A stretch of 64,000 nucleotides of DNA, from NCBI RefSeq assembly GCF_008831285.2, contig NC_045142.1, positions 9,314,528 to 9,378,527 on the forward strand. The letters run 5' to 3'. Shown piece by piece: positions 1-11,950 of the stretch. The position numbers and the translations under genes were made by a program. How positions within the stretch are numbered: position 1 is the first letter of the stretch; each line of letters starts with the position of its first letter. This DNA is from Nymphaea colorata. Taxonomy: Eukaryota > Streptophyta > Magnoliopsida > Nymphaeales > Nymphaeaceae. Below the pieces are notes generated by a model that worked only from the letters and a program-made list of their open reading frames with translations, was not told the origin of the DNA and did not search any database.

Positions 1-36
<36 letters not shown>
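1..36. repeat. (AT)n-(AG)n compound microsatellite
   Basis: The window opens in an uninterrupted AT run that changes into an AG run. The repeat continues beyond the left edge, so its full length is unknown. Confidence 0.95.
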
Positions 37-204
37 GCCAACACTCTAAAAGTTCAAATAAATAGATAATCATATCTGAAGTTAAGTTTAATTAACTTTA
101 ACTTTTCATTTGAAATATTCAAATTAATAAATGAACAATAATTAAAAATTCTACATTCTAATAAGTCGGAAGATTTATATAAAAAACAAATCAAGTAGTG
201 AGTA

Positions 205-420
205 AAAGACAGAGTCAGGTTCCAGACTGCACCGAGTCAAATCAAATTTTGGCAAAATCAAACTGAATTTTGGCCTAGTCAACCAGAGTTTCAAGAGTCA
301 TGGCCGAGACAAACCAAGTCACAGCCGAGTCATGCAGAGTTTTGCCCCTACTGAATTGACCCGGTAGGGGGCCGAGTCAAGCTAAGTCAACAAGTTGACT
401 CGCAGAGTTTAAAACACTGA
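205..420. repeat. Degenerate GAGTC/GACTC-rich dispersed repeat
   Basis: The words gagtca, gactc and agagttt recur about a dozen times in roughly 200 bp, ending in 'agtttaaaacactga'. This looks like a non-coding mobile-element remnant made of degenerate short repeats. It lies downstream of, or in an intron of, the minus-strand gene to its right. No terminal repeats or target duplication were found. Confidence 0.4.
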
Positions 421-565
421 ATTAGCCTTTGGCCAAGGTGGCGGTAGTATACCAATTGTGCATAGAGCTATCAGAATTTCCTAGTACATTCTTAGTTTCA
501 TTTTTGGTGTGTATGTAGACGTATAGGTTGTTTTGGTAAAGCATAAAGTTAAGATAGAGTTATAC

Positions 566-1080
566 CCGCTGGGACTGATGAACCTAAATAGAGAAATGAA
601 GAGTAAATCATAATTGTCACTGGTTCCGAATTCTGCAAATAATTTTCCAGATTTAACCCCATCACAGAGTGCAAGGAGTGACATAAACGCATCGGAACGA
701 ACTGACTAATGGATAAAACTAAAGAACCAATGCACGTAGGTCAATGGCGAGAAAAAAAAGGAGTTGGTGGCAGTGCAAACTAATATGGTACATAAAAAAT
801 AAACTGTCACTTGATCGAATGCCCATTGAAAGGACAAACACGACAAAGCAAACAAATTTTGGCCTTTACCTGACAAAAGAGCAGAATCCACATGGAAGAG
901 ACGAATGGCCAGCGAGTGAAGGGCGCAAACAACGTCATCTACGCGCTTGGACTTGCCGATGGCCAAACCAACATCCGAAACCAATCTCAGAAATGAGGCT
1001 TCAGAACTGAACTCTTTCTCCGCCTCCGCCTCCTCCTCCTCCCGAACCTCATAACTGTGTTTCGCCTGGTGCACTTCCAT
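566..1080 (-). CDS. 5' part of an unrecognised plant protein gene (exons 1-2)
   Basis: I do not recognise the family. Exon 1 runs 1080 to 870, from an ATG (MEVHQAKHS...) through an acidic Glu/Ala stretch (residues about 13-25) into a helix-like region (LVSDVGLAIGKSKRVDDVV). It ends at a good donor, CAG|GTAAAGG. A matching acceptor (GTCAG) sits just right of 701, and exon 2 continues in phase for about 45 residues (SDAFMSLLALCDGVKSGK...) to a possible donor near 566. The intron of about 168 bp is a usual plant size. The upstream side (1081-1400) is GC-rich, as expected for a 5'UTR and promoter. The rest of the gene lies left of the window or beyond a long intron. The splice-phase match and protein-like composition support a real gene; the exon 2 end is uncertain. 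Confidence 0.55.
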
Positions 1081-1400
1081 GGAGAGCGTGCTGAACAAGG
1101 GGGAGCGGCTTTTTTTCTGAGGGCCAAATTATATCGTCCGGAAGCCTACAGCATCGACATGCTCCGCCGCTCGCCGCCTCACCGGAAGAGAAACAGGGCA
1201 CACCGGAGAGAGGCGAAAAGGGGCGAGGAGCAACGCGGAGTTTGGACCGGTGTTGCAGCTGTTGCTGTTGCCTGGTGGTTCGCGTCCGAAGTAGCCAGAG
1301 AAACCCGCCCCTTCGGTCTTCCTTTTCGAAGAGAGTTGCACAAGGGGCTAAAGCCCACCTGTCGGTTTATAGTTGCACAAACAAAGAGCGCCAACTAGTT
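1081..1400 (-). promoter_or_regulatory. GC-rich 5'UTR/promoter of the left-edge gene
   Basis: This stretch is clearly more GC-rich than its surroundings and lies directly 5' of the ATG at 1080 on the minus strand. Several short open frames occur in it but none resembles a protein. The AT-rich DNA that resumes at about 1395 includes a 'ttatattatattatac' run that could supply the TATA element; the exact start site is not determined. Confidence 0.4.
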
Positions 1401-3200
1401 ATATTATATTATACACATGTACATTGAAAAAATAATAATATAAGTATATTGATTGATTTTCACTTTTTTTATTAACTTGTTTGGCAATTCATAAATATCA
1501 GGTCATAGGATTAGTTTTTCAGAACCATCAAATTTTTCTGATATTGAAACATTAACTTCGTGCATGATGTATTGTGAATTGTCAATCATCATAAATCAGT
1601 TGACAAGATATGTACATAATATTTATATTTGCTCAATCAAACATATTATGTGCTTTTACTCAGATTACTTATTTCATACAAAGCTATGTACATGTTTCAC
1701 AATCTATTCAATACGTATATAGGTACATAATATAGATAGAAATATATATCTTGTATTCTCCAGATTGAAAACCGATATATCTTTTAGAAAGAAGCACAGT
1801 CGCCTCTCATAATATGTTTTTTCTCCGCTCTATTAATGTGATGTTTGTTATTTTCTTTGTTCTCTTGCTGAAATTGTTGAGATGAAAATTGTGAGCTATT
1901 GAGATGCACTAAGGGGGGCAAGCCCGGACCCAGCCAAGAGACATGGACTTAGATCTGAATTGGAGAATCTTCTTGGTCCCGAGACTTTGACGGCTTTGTT
2001 GAGTAACGAATGTTGGATGCTTCCTTAATCCATTGCCCTATTTTATAACTGTGAACTCCGTTAGTACTTACTATGGTTTTATGTTTAACTTGCCTTATAG
2101 GTAGCTAATGGTTCTCTTGTTAGGGTTGAGAGTGGAAAGAATATTTCATTATTTTTTTCCAAATGAATTCCTTAACATTGAATAAAATTTTGTTGCTTCT
2201 TATTTGCTTTTAGCCGTCTGTTTATTCTTTTATGATATATTGTGTGGGTTTGAATGATTTGTTTTTAAACATCAATTGTTTTAATCTATATAAAGGCTGT
2301 TAGGTCTCATTTATATTCACATAGATCTGTTTAATGAAAACCCTAATCATTGGTTCCATTTCTTTTCCTTTTACGTTCTTTTTTTGTTCCTTTCAATTAT
2401 CCAGCTCATGTATTTGCCTCTAATCCTATTTCATTTGGTAATCACTAAAAATAGGATATTGTCTAAAAAATGAACACAAATCACTAATAGTGGTTGTCCT
2501 GAAATTCAAGTGTGGAGATTATACAGCTTTATGAAAATATCTTCAAGAAAAATATTAGCATGCTTTGTATGACAATATGTTATGTCGATCTTCCGAAACA
2601 AGGTCACACTTTGAATGAGAGTTCATGGAACTCATCTCTTACATTTCTAAGGCCTTAGCAAACTCGTGCTTAAACTTATCAAAACACATCTTAAATAAAT
2701 TTGCAACATAATCCTCCAAAACATTTCGGCAGCATTTTCCTACTCCACGAATTATAAAATGCCTAAACTAGTCTATGATAACCAACAACGATTAATAAGC
2801 TTCTAACTGCACACATATAGTCCATGATGGCGATGCAAAGAACTGAAGTAATGCATCACTGATTGAACATCATAATCATGTACCAAATATCCACATCTAA
2901 CCATTTTGATTTTCCAAAGTTCTCTCTAGGAAACCCTCCTTCTCCAGCCATAGCCTTGTTGAGTAATGACAACAACTACCTTCAGCACATTCTTGTAATA
3001 TGAATATTCTCTCTAACCACATTAACAGGTCTGCAATCATGAAGAACAAATAACTCAAATTCTACAAAGGTGACTGTGATCATTAAAAAGGCCCTCTGAT
3101 ATGGAAAAAAGTTTAATAGACTGATGTCGCAAACAATGAATGTACTACTTGCCCTTGCCTATAAAAGAGGTAGAAACCAAACCTTGAATTGAAACTTGAG
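1400..3200. other. Gene-free AT-rich DNA
   Basis: No open frame of protein-like composition, RNA gene or repeat with clear ends was seen on either strand. Confidence 0.6.
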
Positions 3201-5880
3201 GGTAGAAGGGCTTGCTGTCACACCTCGACTTTTACACTCAAAAATTCTTTTTGCTTTCAAAATCAGAATGGGGCCATGAATTCATTTGTGCAGAAAGGTG
3301 TTCATATGCTGACCTTGACTTTGAAATTTGCTTGTCGCATGACATTTGACTTTGCATTGATATAAATGATCCTTACGTCAAAAATGCTCTTGAAAACAAA
3401 ACACTGATGTTTAACAAAAACAATACATCAATAGGTCAAAAACTTGATGCACTGGCACGACAATAGGTAGAAACTCCCTAGTATGATGTGAGTTGGGTTA
3501 TCTAATCAACCTCCTACCCTAGTTTTGTTGAAACCTAAAAAAGGAAACAACAGATGATCAAACTTTCAAAGTATGACGACAAACCCAGGAAATCTCTAAA
3601 CATCAAGGATAAGGGCTCAAATCTAGAACTGAACATTCAAATGAAACATAATTACTTTCATATAACTATATAGACATGTATTATCGTAAACTATCACTAT
3701 AGTTCCTCCCATATTCCACAATATGTAGGGAGATCATCAATTGTCATAGACTACACTTTTTTAGTCACATTCGGTTCATTCAAATTCAATTCATTCATAT
3801 TCTATTTATCTAATTTGTAGTTCTTATGAGTGCAAAACACAAGTGTGTGCATACAGACGGGTGACCTTAAGTCGAGGGACAACTCCTATGATGGCCCAAA
3901 ACACTACGGATTTGTACATGCTTTAGCAATAGAATAATCCACCAAGGAAGAGTGTATTCTAAGAAGAGTTGCTTGACCTTCCTTATGACACCAATGTGAG
4001 AGCCCAATGCTCCAAACAGAATACACAACAAGATGCTGGTGCCTTGCTCCACCTGCGCTCCGAGCATGTGATACCAATTGTGAGGGCGGATAGTCCTAAA
4101 CATGTTGCCATAATTCACTGGCCTCAACTCAATTAACCTTTCTTACTTTATCAATATAAATGCATTCACTTGATGATTGACTAGAATACAAGGTTGGTTC
4201 ACTTCCTAAGTGGAACCAGACCCCAAACCACCTTTACAAGAAGGTCTTAAAATTGGTTAGTACTCTTGGCTAGCCAAACCACACTCCAAAAGTACTTGTA
4301 CTCATTTAGTCTAATCAAACACATCATTTCATAATTGCAATGCAAACAAGATATCATAACAATCAAAATACATACAAAAACTTAGCCAAACCAAGGAGAG
4401 TAGTCTCAATTTGTATTGGCTTGGCTCGTAGTTGTCCTGAACAATTATCATAGTAGGATGTTCCCTAATGTACCATCGTGGTCGATGAGGTACTTGACTT
4501 GATACCATGCCTAAGTTGTCCTAAGCAATTTTAATTCTAGCATGTTGCTGTCATCAAATGATAATAAAAGATAGTCAACAAATAGTATACATTTATTCAT
4601 TCGTCAAGAAGCATACCCATGAGCACTCACCATTCTAACAAGAACACATTCACAGGATCCAGCAATCCTAATAGTCCACATTTGAGAATGTATATTTGGT
4701 GCCAAGTAGCAATTTGCCTAGACTACCGTCATACCTTACTCGTGTCTCTACAAACACCAACAATTGTTGCGAGCACTAGGTCCTGTCACTCAAGGTCTGC
4801 TCGATGCTCCTAATCCATCTACAAAAACTTCAAATAATTAGTTCCCCACATACACTATATCCTAACAATATATTTACATAGGAATTAGCTACAAAGTGCC
4901 AAGAGATTGAATATGCCTATATGAACTTTCTTCAAATTTGTTCATACTTACGAGTCGTGACAAACCAACAAGTAAACGCCAAGTTTCCCATTCAGCCCAT
5001 CAATTGTATTAAGAACACTCACCTTCTAGTCAAGGTTCGAAAGGAATTCTCAAGTGTAATTTTGACTTGACGGTTTACACTATGCCATTAGTAGTTACGA
5101 GTTGTCATGTAGCAACATCCACATATACATTTGTGTTCTTTACTTCATGGAGTCCCTTTGCCTAGCTGTCACATGCTTGCAAGAGCCTTCGTAACTCAAA
5201 ATCATATGATCCACCCTCATTTTGTCAATCGCAAGTACACTCTCATGTTAACCACCATTCACACCATTGACTTGCCAATCCCTAGCAACTACGGAACCGC
5301 TCGATTGGGGTTGTAAGGTATAAATCTAGCTCAATTGCACTGCTAGATCAACATCAAATAATTAGATACTCAATCTTGATGACTAACATCATGTTAAGAC
5401 ATCATAACTGCAATTATGTTTCTCCATTAACAATTTGATGGTGACACAACATAAGTATACTATCAAGAGCATATAATCAATCAAATCAACAAGAAATGAG
5501 CATTCTATTGCACCCTAATGCATGTTCAAGCCCTAATAAATTGCATGTTCCATCTTCCATCAAACCGTAAATGTAACATGCAAGTCCAATTAAGTTCTCT
5601 CCCCACAACCTATGCAGTATTTATATAAAAGATAACACGTATTAAGAATTTGCTAAAACAATCATAAATCTTCCTTAATCTAGTAAAAATTCTTACCATG
5701 TATCCTAAACCTTACAATCTTAAGTCTAGCATGCTCGAATAATAATTATCTGTATACCTAGGAAAAACATCAAACAAAACGGGCTCCATTAGGCATTGCT
5801 CACTCCACTGACAATGTTCTAGCTGATGTAGACTTTCTTGAAGACCACCTCAAATGCTCTGCAAGCCTCCAAACACCAAT
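3200..5880. repeat. Decayed LTR-retroelement-like DNA
   Basis: On the minus strand, near 4083-4062, 'TCACA' is followed by a sequence resembling a tRNA-Met primer-binding site (TGGTATCACATGC against the usual TGGTATCAGAGC). This suggests an LTR end at about 4081 with the LTR lying to the right. No second LTR and no gag or pol coding was found. An open minus-strand frame at 3867-4127 has no recognisable domain. This is probably a very old non-autonomous or deleted element; the assignment is tentative. Confidence 0.3.
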
Positions 5881-5984
5881 GATAATCAACTACCTTCGCC
5901 TCCAACTTTTCATATCCCCTGAAAAAAGGGGAAAGCATATTGACCAAGCTGCCAACCCCAAAACAACACTAAAGATCATATGTG

Positions 5985-6459
5985 TATGTGTGTGTGTGTG
6001 AGAGAGAGAGCAAGAGAGAGAGAGAGAGAGAGATAAACATGAAAGAGTTTGGGAGGACTCAAGAGAAAGGAGCAAGAGCAAGAATGGGACGGTGAGGGCG
6101 AGTAAGAGAGTGCTCAAAAGAGAGTGTGGGAAAGAATGTGGTTGAGAGGGGAAAACATGGGAGAGATGGTGAGAGAGTTAAGAGCGATGGAGAGAGTGAG
6201 CAAAGGCACAAGAGAAGGTCAAAGAGGGAGGGGGTGGTTTAGGGCGAGAAAGAGAGAGCATACAGGAGGCAGGGGAAGATTGAGAATGAGAGGGAGCATA
6301 GAGTGAGGGAAAAACCAGATGAGAGAGTGGGAGTTTGGGCGAGAGAGAAAGAGAACAGTAGCGAGCGGAAGAGACTCAACCCGAGAGAGTGGAAATGAAG
6401 GAGAGCCAGAGGGAGAAAGTGGGAGAGAGAGATAGAAGCTATTAGGGTAAAAAAGGGAG

Positions 6460-6498
<39 letters not shown>

Positions 6499-6700
6499 GA
6501 GTGCTTACTGGCTCCTCCGCACCTCTTTCTTCTTCTTCCTCAACCTTGCTTCTCCTTCCCCTTCCTCAACTTCATTCTTCTTCCTCACTTCTGCCTCCTC
6601 TTTCCCTTGTTTTCTTCTTCTTCCTCCACTCGACCTGAGAAGACAAGAGGAAACCCGTACATCCTATTTAGATGGAGCGAAAGAGAGGAAAAGGGAATGA
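5985..6700. repeat. Purine-rich tract with (TG)n/(GA)n microsatellites, then pyrimidine-rich tract
   Basis: A TG run leads into GA repeats at about 5987-6033. A long degenerate GA/GAG-rich purine stretch follows to about 6495, with a pure GA run at 6461-6491. A CTT/CCT-rich stretch extends to about 6630. The open frames here are low-complexity artefacts. Confidence 0.8.
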
Positions 6701-6754
6701 TTGGATAATCAATCCTTTTTTTGATTGATTTAATTAAAAATACATGAAGGAAAT

Positions 6755-7355
6755 GAAAGTAAGAATTTTGTTTGGTTGCAAAAGAGAGGGAAATGAAAGG
6801 GAGGGAATGGAAATGATGCTCTATTGTAAATCTAATCCTTCCAAAATTGGAGGGATTGGAAAGAAAAAAAAAGTCTTATCATTTTCTACTGTGTATACCC
6901 TTGACCTTGTACAACTCTTTCTCTCCCTCACCGCCGCTGGTCAAGACTCTGACAGGCGCCAAGTATCACTCTCTCCCTTCCCGCCACTGCTCTAGACTTG
7001 GACGGTAATCTTCTCCGTTCAGACCATACTGACTATCACTAGATTCACCATTGCCGCTGTTGGACAGTGGGTTGCGATTGTTCATTATGTTCCCTATACA
7101 CCTCTAGAATTGATAGGGGTATTATTATCAAGTAATATAAATTTTATTATTTCTTTTCCTTTATGTAGTCCAAACAAACATGATTTTAGCAGTTCTTTCC
7201 TTTCTATCCAAGCAAACTTTATAATCACCTCTTTTTTTTCCTTTCCTTTCATTTTCCTTCCTTTCACATTCTATTTCCCTCTCTTTCCTTCACTTTCCTT
7301 TCCTTTCCACCCCTCCCTTTCCTTCCCTTTCCCTCCATCCAAACAAAGCGTTAGT
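6755..7355. mobile_element. MITE-like element with long imperfect inverted ends
   Basis: The left end reads TTTGTTTGG followed by a GGGAAATGAAAGGGAGGG-type purine run. The right end is its approximate reverse complement (pyrimidine run, then CCATCCAAACAAAGCG). The inverted arms with non-coding DNA between them fit a non-autonomous DNA transposon of about 600 bp. A convincing target duplication was not found, so superfamily and exact ends are open. Confidence 0.4.
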
Positions 7356-8430
7356 CATCGGGTTACCCTCAGCCCACACGATAGCTTCTGGTTGGATCAA
7401 GATCCAGATTCATCCAAAGCTCCCTATGCCAAAGTAGCAAGTGTTACACTTGTACTATTTTGTATTTCTCTTCTCTGTTTCCATTCTGATTTTGGGTGAG
7501 TATGAAGCTACTCTGACTATCTAAATGAAGATCGAAAAATGTCCCTTCCCCTCATCCTCCCAAGGTTCAAACGACTCTATAGTGTGGAAAATGAAAATTA
7601 TTCATTCCCAACAAAGTAAAACATAAAAGATAAAAAAGGAATAAATTCCTTTTAACAAAAAACAGTTACATTATTACAAATGACAAAGAAAAGAGAACCC
7701 AAGATTGGACAATTAGCATGTGCTAGATGAAATTGTAGTGTATGTGCCCTGTTGAGCCTGAAAGTCAAAAGTGCTACAATACATAATAGTGTCTGCCACA
7801 CTGCTACATTGACAACTATACTTTGCTACAGTACTTGCTACAACAATCTTGTCTTTTGTTTTTACAAAAGTAGAAACCTTTCGATGTTTTCACTGCTTGC
7901 TTTTGACACATGTAAGATTTCTTTTATTTTTTTCCTTTGGTTACATATGGCATTTCTTTATTTCACAAAGCTTGTCGGTAACATATGACAATCTTCTTTT
8001 TGAATGACTGGCCTCATGGTGTAACCTAAAGTTTATCCTATGGGGTATTCAAAGAGTAAACTTTTGTATTGAAAAATTTACAAACGTAAAAACTCATATT
8101 TTATCTAGAGTTTTGTTTTTTATTAGATTTTGAAGCGATAATCTATAGTGCAAACCATATTTGACTTGGTGGATTTTACCAAGAAGAAGTTTGTCATGTG
8201 CCTCCTCAAATGGATGATATTTGAATTTTATATGAGAAGTATTGTACTTTTAAGAAGTTTAACAAAAACTTACATTGGTCAATTTTTACGGGTACTGACA
8301 AAATATTAAGCTATAGGTTTAAGGTCTCAAAAGCTTTGTCCCTACTTTTCTAATTGTCCATGACATTGTTTATGTTGGCCATAACTTCTTTATCATGCTC
8401 ATATTCATCATCGTCACTATCTTCAACAGA
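7356..8430. other. Gene-free AT-rich DNA
   Basis: No supported gene or repeat was seen. The leftmost possible end of the viral fragment to its right (about 8340-8440) is not sharply defined. Confidence 0.5.
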
Positions 8431-8439
8431 ATTGCTCAA

Positions 8440-9600
8440 ATTCGTTGAGTATCACTTGATCTATGCTAGTAAGTCTTTTTTCTTTATATTGGCAACTACT
8501 ATATCTGCAAATAGCTTCTGTTGTTTTTGATGCAAATTTATCAGATTTTCTTTTTAATGTGGCTCCTCATCCTTTTAACATCCATCGGTTTCTATTATTA
8601 AATAGTCTAAGTATAAGGGGAGATATATTTCCAGTAGATGTTTTATTGTTTTCTTAATTTTTTCTATTTGCTCTATATCTTCTATGCTAAGATTTTTAGC
8701 TCTTGTTTGACCTAGTTTACTACATAAGGGTCATACCATTTTTCCTAAGTCTTTAAAAAATGGTCTAGCATAATTTACTAATATTAGAAATCACTGTGAA
8801 CTTTTAGTGTCATGGATTTCAAATTCTGATGTTTTCCTGGCTATGTGAAGTTGCAATTTTATCTTACCATCATCAAACTACACCAAGATATTTCTATATT
8901 TTTATGAAAGACTTGTGCTTTTTTGTTGTTAATTATAATTACATGTCTTAAGAATAAGCCTAAAACTATCTTTAGATGTACTATATGTTCTAATTTTCTT
9001 TTACTATGCAGTAGTATATCATCTATGTAAACACACACAAATTTTATATATTTTTCAAATACTAAATCCATTTTTCATTAAATATAGCAGAAACATTTTT
9101 CAAACCAAATGGGCATAACCAGCTATTTAAAACTTTCTAAGTGGCAAGTAAAAGCAATCCGGTGAGTAGTATCTTCATGCATTTTTATTTGCTAAAATTC
9201 AGGCTTACAATCAAATTTATTGAATATGTTATTATGTTGTCATTTATTAATTCAGTCATGCATGAGATATCATATGAGTCATCTATAGTGTCATCATTAA
9301 ATCTTCTATAGTTTATTCCATTATTATCTTATCCTAACTAGTTTATTATGTTTATTTACGATAAAATCTAGACTTTTATGAGGACTTATGCTTTTTTGTA
9401 TGACTCCTAGTTTTAAAAGGTCATTTACATGCCTTTCAAAATCTTTGATGTTATCATTTGTTGTACCTATCTTTTTATTAGAAATAAAATTTTTTGGATC
9501 TTTTATCTCTAGTTTACATTTTACTTTATTTCGATCCCAGTGTTTCATTGGTAACCCTCCTATAATTTATTCTTTTGCAAGTATTTAAATTCGATCGTCT
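8440..9600 (-). pseudogene. Endogenous caulimovirid fragment A: reverse transcriptase into RNase H
   Basis: Read on the minus strand, 9548-9324 encodes the N-terminal RT region (KLGVIQKS followed by an SPH...FIVNKH segment). 9071-8859 holds the catalytic YIDD box with the following 'KKAQ-F-KNIE' segment. 8850-8440 continues through the connection region (NYARPFFK-like) into the first RNase H block. The segment order and the RT type match Caulimoviridae polymerases rather than LTR retrotransposons. The genus (petuvirus-like or florendovirus-like) cannot be settled by eye. Several stops and frameshifts break the frame, and part of the RT core between 9324 and 9071 is deleted or diverged. This is a non-functional germline relic. 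It lies head-to-head with fragment B on the plus strand. Confidence 0.8.
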
Positions 9601-10034
9601 ATTTTTGTGCAACCTATTTCTAATTTATTGTATATCTTTTGTACACTGATCAAACTATTTTCTAGGCTAATTTCGAGGTCTTTCTTATGCTTGGTAGCTT
9701 AATTCTACTATTTCTTTGCAAGCTCCAAGGATCTTACATTGACAATCTTTTGGCGTATTCCTAATCTGTTTACACTCTTATACTGTGACTTTGCAAAATT
9801 TGCTAACATTTTCACAGAAGTGTTTTTGAATCTAGATCTCCTTGATATATGTGTTTGTCTAGTCGCTTTTCTAGTCCCTTTTCTAGATAAGTGAGGATGG
9901 TTCATCATTGTGTGGCAAATCTTTCCTATGCCTATCATCAAAGTTTGATTACCAAGGTACATGGTTCGTATGGAGGAAATAAACGCTGATTTAGTAATGA
10001 CACATCTAGAGGTGTTCTCTAATATAAAGTTCAA
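9601..10034 (-). pseudogene. Probable upstream part of caulimovirid fragment A (protease-side region)
   Basis: A minus-strand frame at 10034-9708 lies directly upstream of the RT in the right order for the region between coat protein/protease and RT. It is followed by degraded coding DNA with stops to 9600. No aspartic-protease triad or zinc knuckle could be identified, so the assignment rests on position and codon-like composition only. The junction with fragment B lies somewhere in 9960-10060. Confidence 0.35.
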
Positions 10035-10669
10035 TTCTATAATACAATTAGTACTATCATGTAACTGGATAAGTCAAACAAACATTTTAGTTCAAAAAAC
10101 AATGGAAGCTATTTGCATATATAGTAGCAGCCAATATATAGAAAAAGGACTTACTAGTAGTAACCTTCAGAAGATCTTAGCAATTATATATGGATTGAGC
10201 ATTTTTTTATTATTTCTACTTAATAGAAAAGAAATTTCGGTGAGGACTGACCGTGATGGTATAGTAAAATTTTATGAAAATAAAAACGCTAAAAGTAGAA
10301 TTAGTCATTGAAGATGGATGGCTTTCAAAGGCAGCTTAATAAAACAAAATTATAGAGTAAAATTTGAGCACATTAAGGGAGAAGATACAAAGTATGCCTT
10401 TAAAAGATGACTAGAGACAATCACTTGTAGATCAGAAATTAGAAGGTTAAATAGCATAATAGGATATTTAGAACATTCTAGAGGTTGCAGGACAAGTCAA
10501 TGATAGTTTATTAGATTTTGTATTAAGTACACAAGAAATGATTATTGCTATGAAACGACAAGTCAGTGATAGTTTATTAGATTTTGTATTAAGCACACAA
10601 GAAATGGTTACTGCTATGAAACAACTTAGAGCTTACGCTCCATTAGAATCAGACTCCTCAGTTGATTAA
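10035..10669 (+). pseudogene. Endogenous caulimovirid fragment B: RNase H and polyprotein C-terminus
   Basis: The plus strand encodes the second half of a caulimovirid RNase H: an AIYGL...FLLFLLNRKEI segment, an RTD block with IVKFYE, and the KFEHIKGED block close to the C-terminus. It then runs into a polyprotein tail with a natural stop (TAA, 10667-10669). At least one stop and frameshift interrupt 10310-10480. The orientation is opposite to fragment A although both come from the same polymerase region, so they are either separate insertions or an inversion. The tail contains an in-frame 66-bp tandem duplication. Confidence 0.75.
10491..10622 (+). repeat. 66-bp in-frame tandem duplication in the viral C-terminal tail
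   Basis: Two adjacent 66-bp copies (10491-10556 and 10557-10622) differ at only a few bases. Each encodes 22 residues, beginning Q-V-(N/S)-D-S-L-L-D-F and ending A-M-K-(R/Q). The repeat keeps the reading frame up to the stop at 10667. Confidence 0.9.
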
Positions 10670-11264
10670 AGTTAAGATGAGTAGAGGTGTGGTCTCATTA
10701 CTATGAGAGCAATGATCTAAAGACTTTCCATTAGGGAAAGAAAACATCATATAGGATAATTTTATGTTTATTTATAAGTAGCATTGTTTTACTTAACGCA
10801 ATTTACTTTGTATGAATTATGGCCTCTCCAAGATAGACACACTTGCTAGACCGAGATCTCAGATTACATGTATTTCATTTCCATTCAAACTTAATCTTTT
10901 AAACACCCCTAGCCTTGTGCTAGATTTAAATGATCACATTTTATTAGACAACCTCTCACAAAATAAGAGAAATCCTACTTTTATCAAAATCCTACTTTTA
11001 TCAGAATAGACAGATCCAATCTAAACCTCTCCCAAACATCTCTACAAAACGAGTTTCTCTCATACCATAGAGTCTCGATGTCTATCTTATCCTTGAAAGG
11101 AACCTCAAAGCAACATAGGCCAAAATTGCTTGAAAAAAAAAAGAACAAATAGAGATGAAAGAAAAAACAGAGAAATTCGAAGAAGTTAAAGTTCTAAAGG
11201 AATATCTAGAAGATGTGAAGAAGCTATGAGAAAAGAGAGAAACTTTTCCCCCACAACATACAAT
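10670..11264 (+). other. Probable caulimovirid non-coding/leader-like DNA
   Basis: This AT-rich stretch lies between the stop of fragment B and the start of recognisable RT in fragment C. It could be viral intergenic region plus decayed coding DNA: a Lys/Glu-rich plus-strand stretch lies at about 11140-11260. No tRNA-Met primer-binding site was seen. A short duplication of 'atcctacttttatca' lies near 10973-11000. Confidence 0.3.
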
Positions 11265-11800
11265 TAACAACAAAAAGACACAATTCTTTTGTAAAAATAT
11301 AGAATATCTAGGTGTAGCAATTGGTGACAGTAAGATAAATTGCAATTTCATATATCCATGAAAGCATTGGAATCTGAAATCCTTGTCAAGATTAGTATAA
11401 TATGTTATACCATTTACTAAATACTTGGGAAAAATGGTAAGACCCTTATACAGTAAACTAGGCCAAACAAGAGTTAAAAATTTTAACATAGAAGATATGA
11501 AGCAAATAGAGAAAAGTAAGGAAACAATAAAACATATAGCTGAAATGTATCTCCCTTAGGCTCGGACTATTTAATAGTAGAAAGATATGGATGTTTAAAA
11601 GGGCGAGGAGCTATATTAAAAAGAAAGCATGATAAATATGCAAAAAAAACAACAAATATAGTAACAGCCAATATAAAGAAAAATGACTTACTAGTAATAT
11701 AGATCAAGAGATCTGAATTGAACAGTTTTCGATTATTTTTACTTAATAGAAAAGAAATTTTCGTTACGAGACTGTGATGCTATAGATCGTGCATAGTCGT
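11265..11800 (+). pseudogene. Endogenous caulimovirid fragment C: RT end to RNase H
   Basis: The plus strand encodes the post-YIDD RT segment (FFCKNIEYLGVAIGD), then the connection region (LGKM...LGQTRVKNFNIEDMKQIEK), the start of RNase H (ETIKHIAEMYLPL, then GCLKGRGAILKRKHDKYAKKTT), and its middle part (FRLFLLNRKEI). Stops and frameshifts are present. It overlaps fragments A and B in domain content, so it is another copy rather than a simple continuation. It ends about 150 bp before the ATG of the THA8-like gene. Confidence 0.75.
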
Positions 11801-11950
11801 AACAAATTGTCCAACCTTGCAGTTAAATGGTGGGGGTTCACTATCAGGGTGAATAAAATAACCATCAGGGTAAATATAATAACGTGATATTTTGCGTCGC
11901 TTTGAGAGGGATGCCAGGATACGAGGTGGCGCTCCTCCACAGAGTCCTCC

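Noticed and set aside
1057-1398. Open plus-strand frame of about 110 codons
   Set aside because: It is antisense to exon 1 and the GC-rich 5' region of the minus-strand gene; Arg/Gly-rich with no domain.
5890-6700. Several open frames rich in Arg/Glu or Ser/Leu
   Set aside because: They are translations of GA/CT low-complexity DNA.
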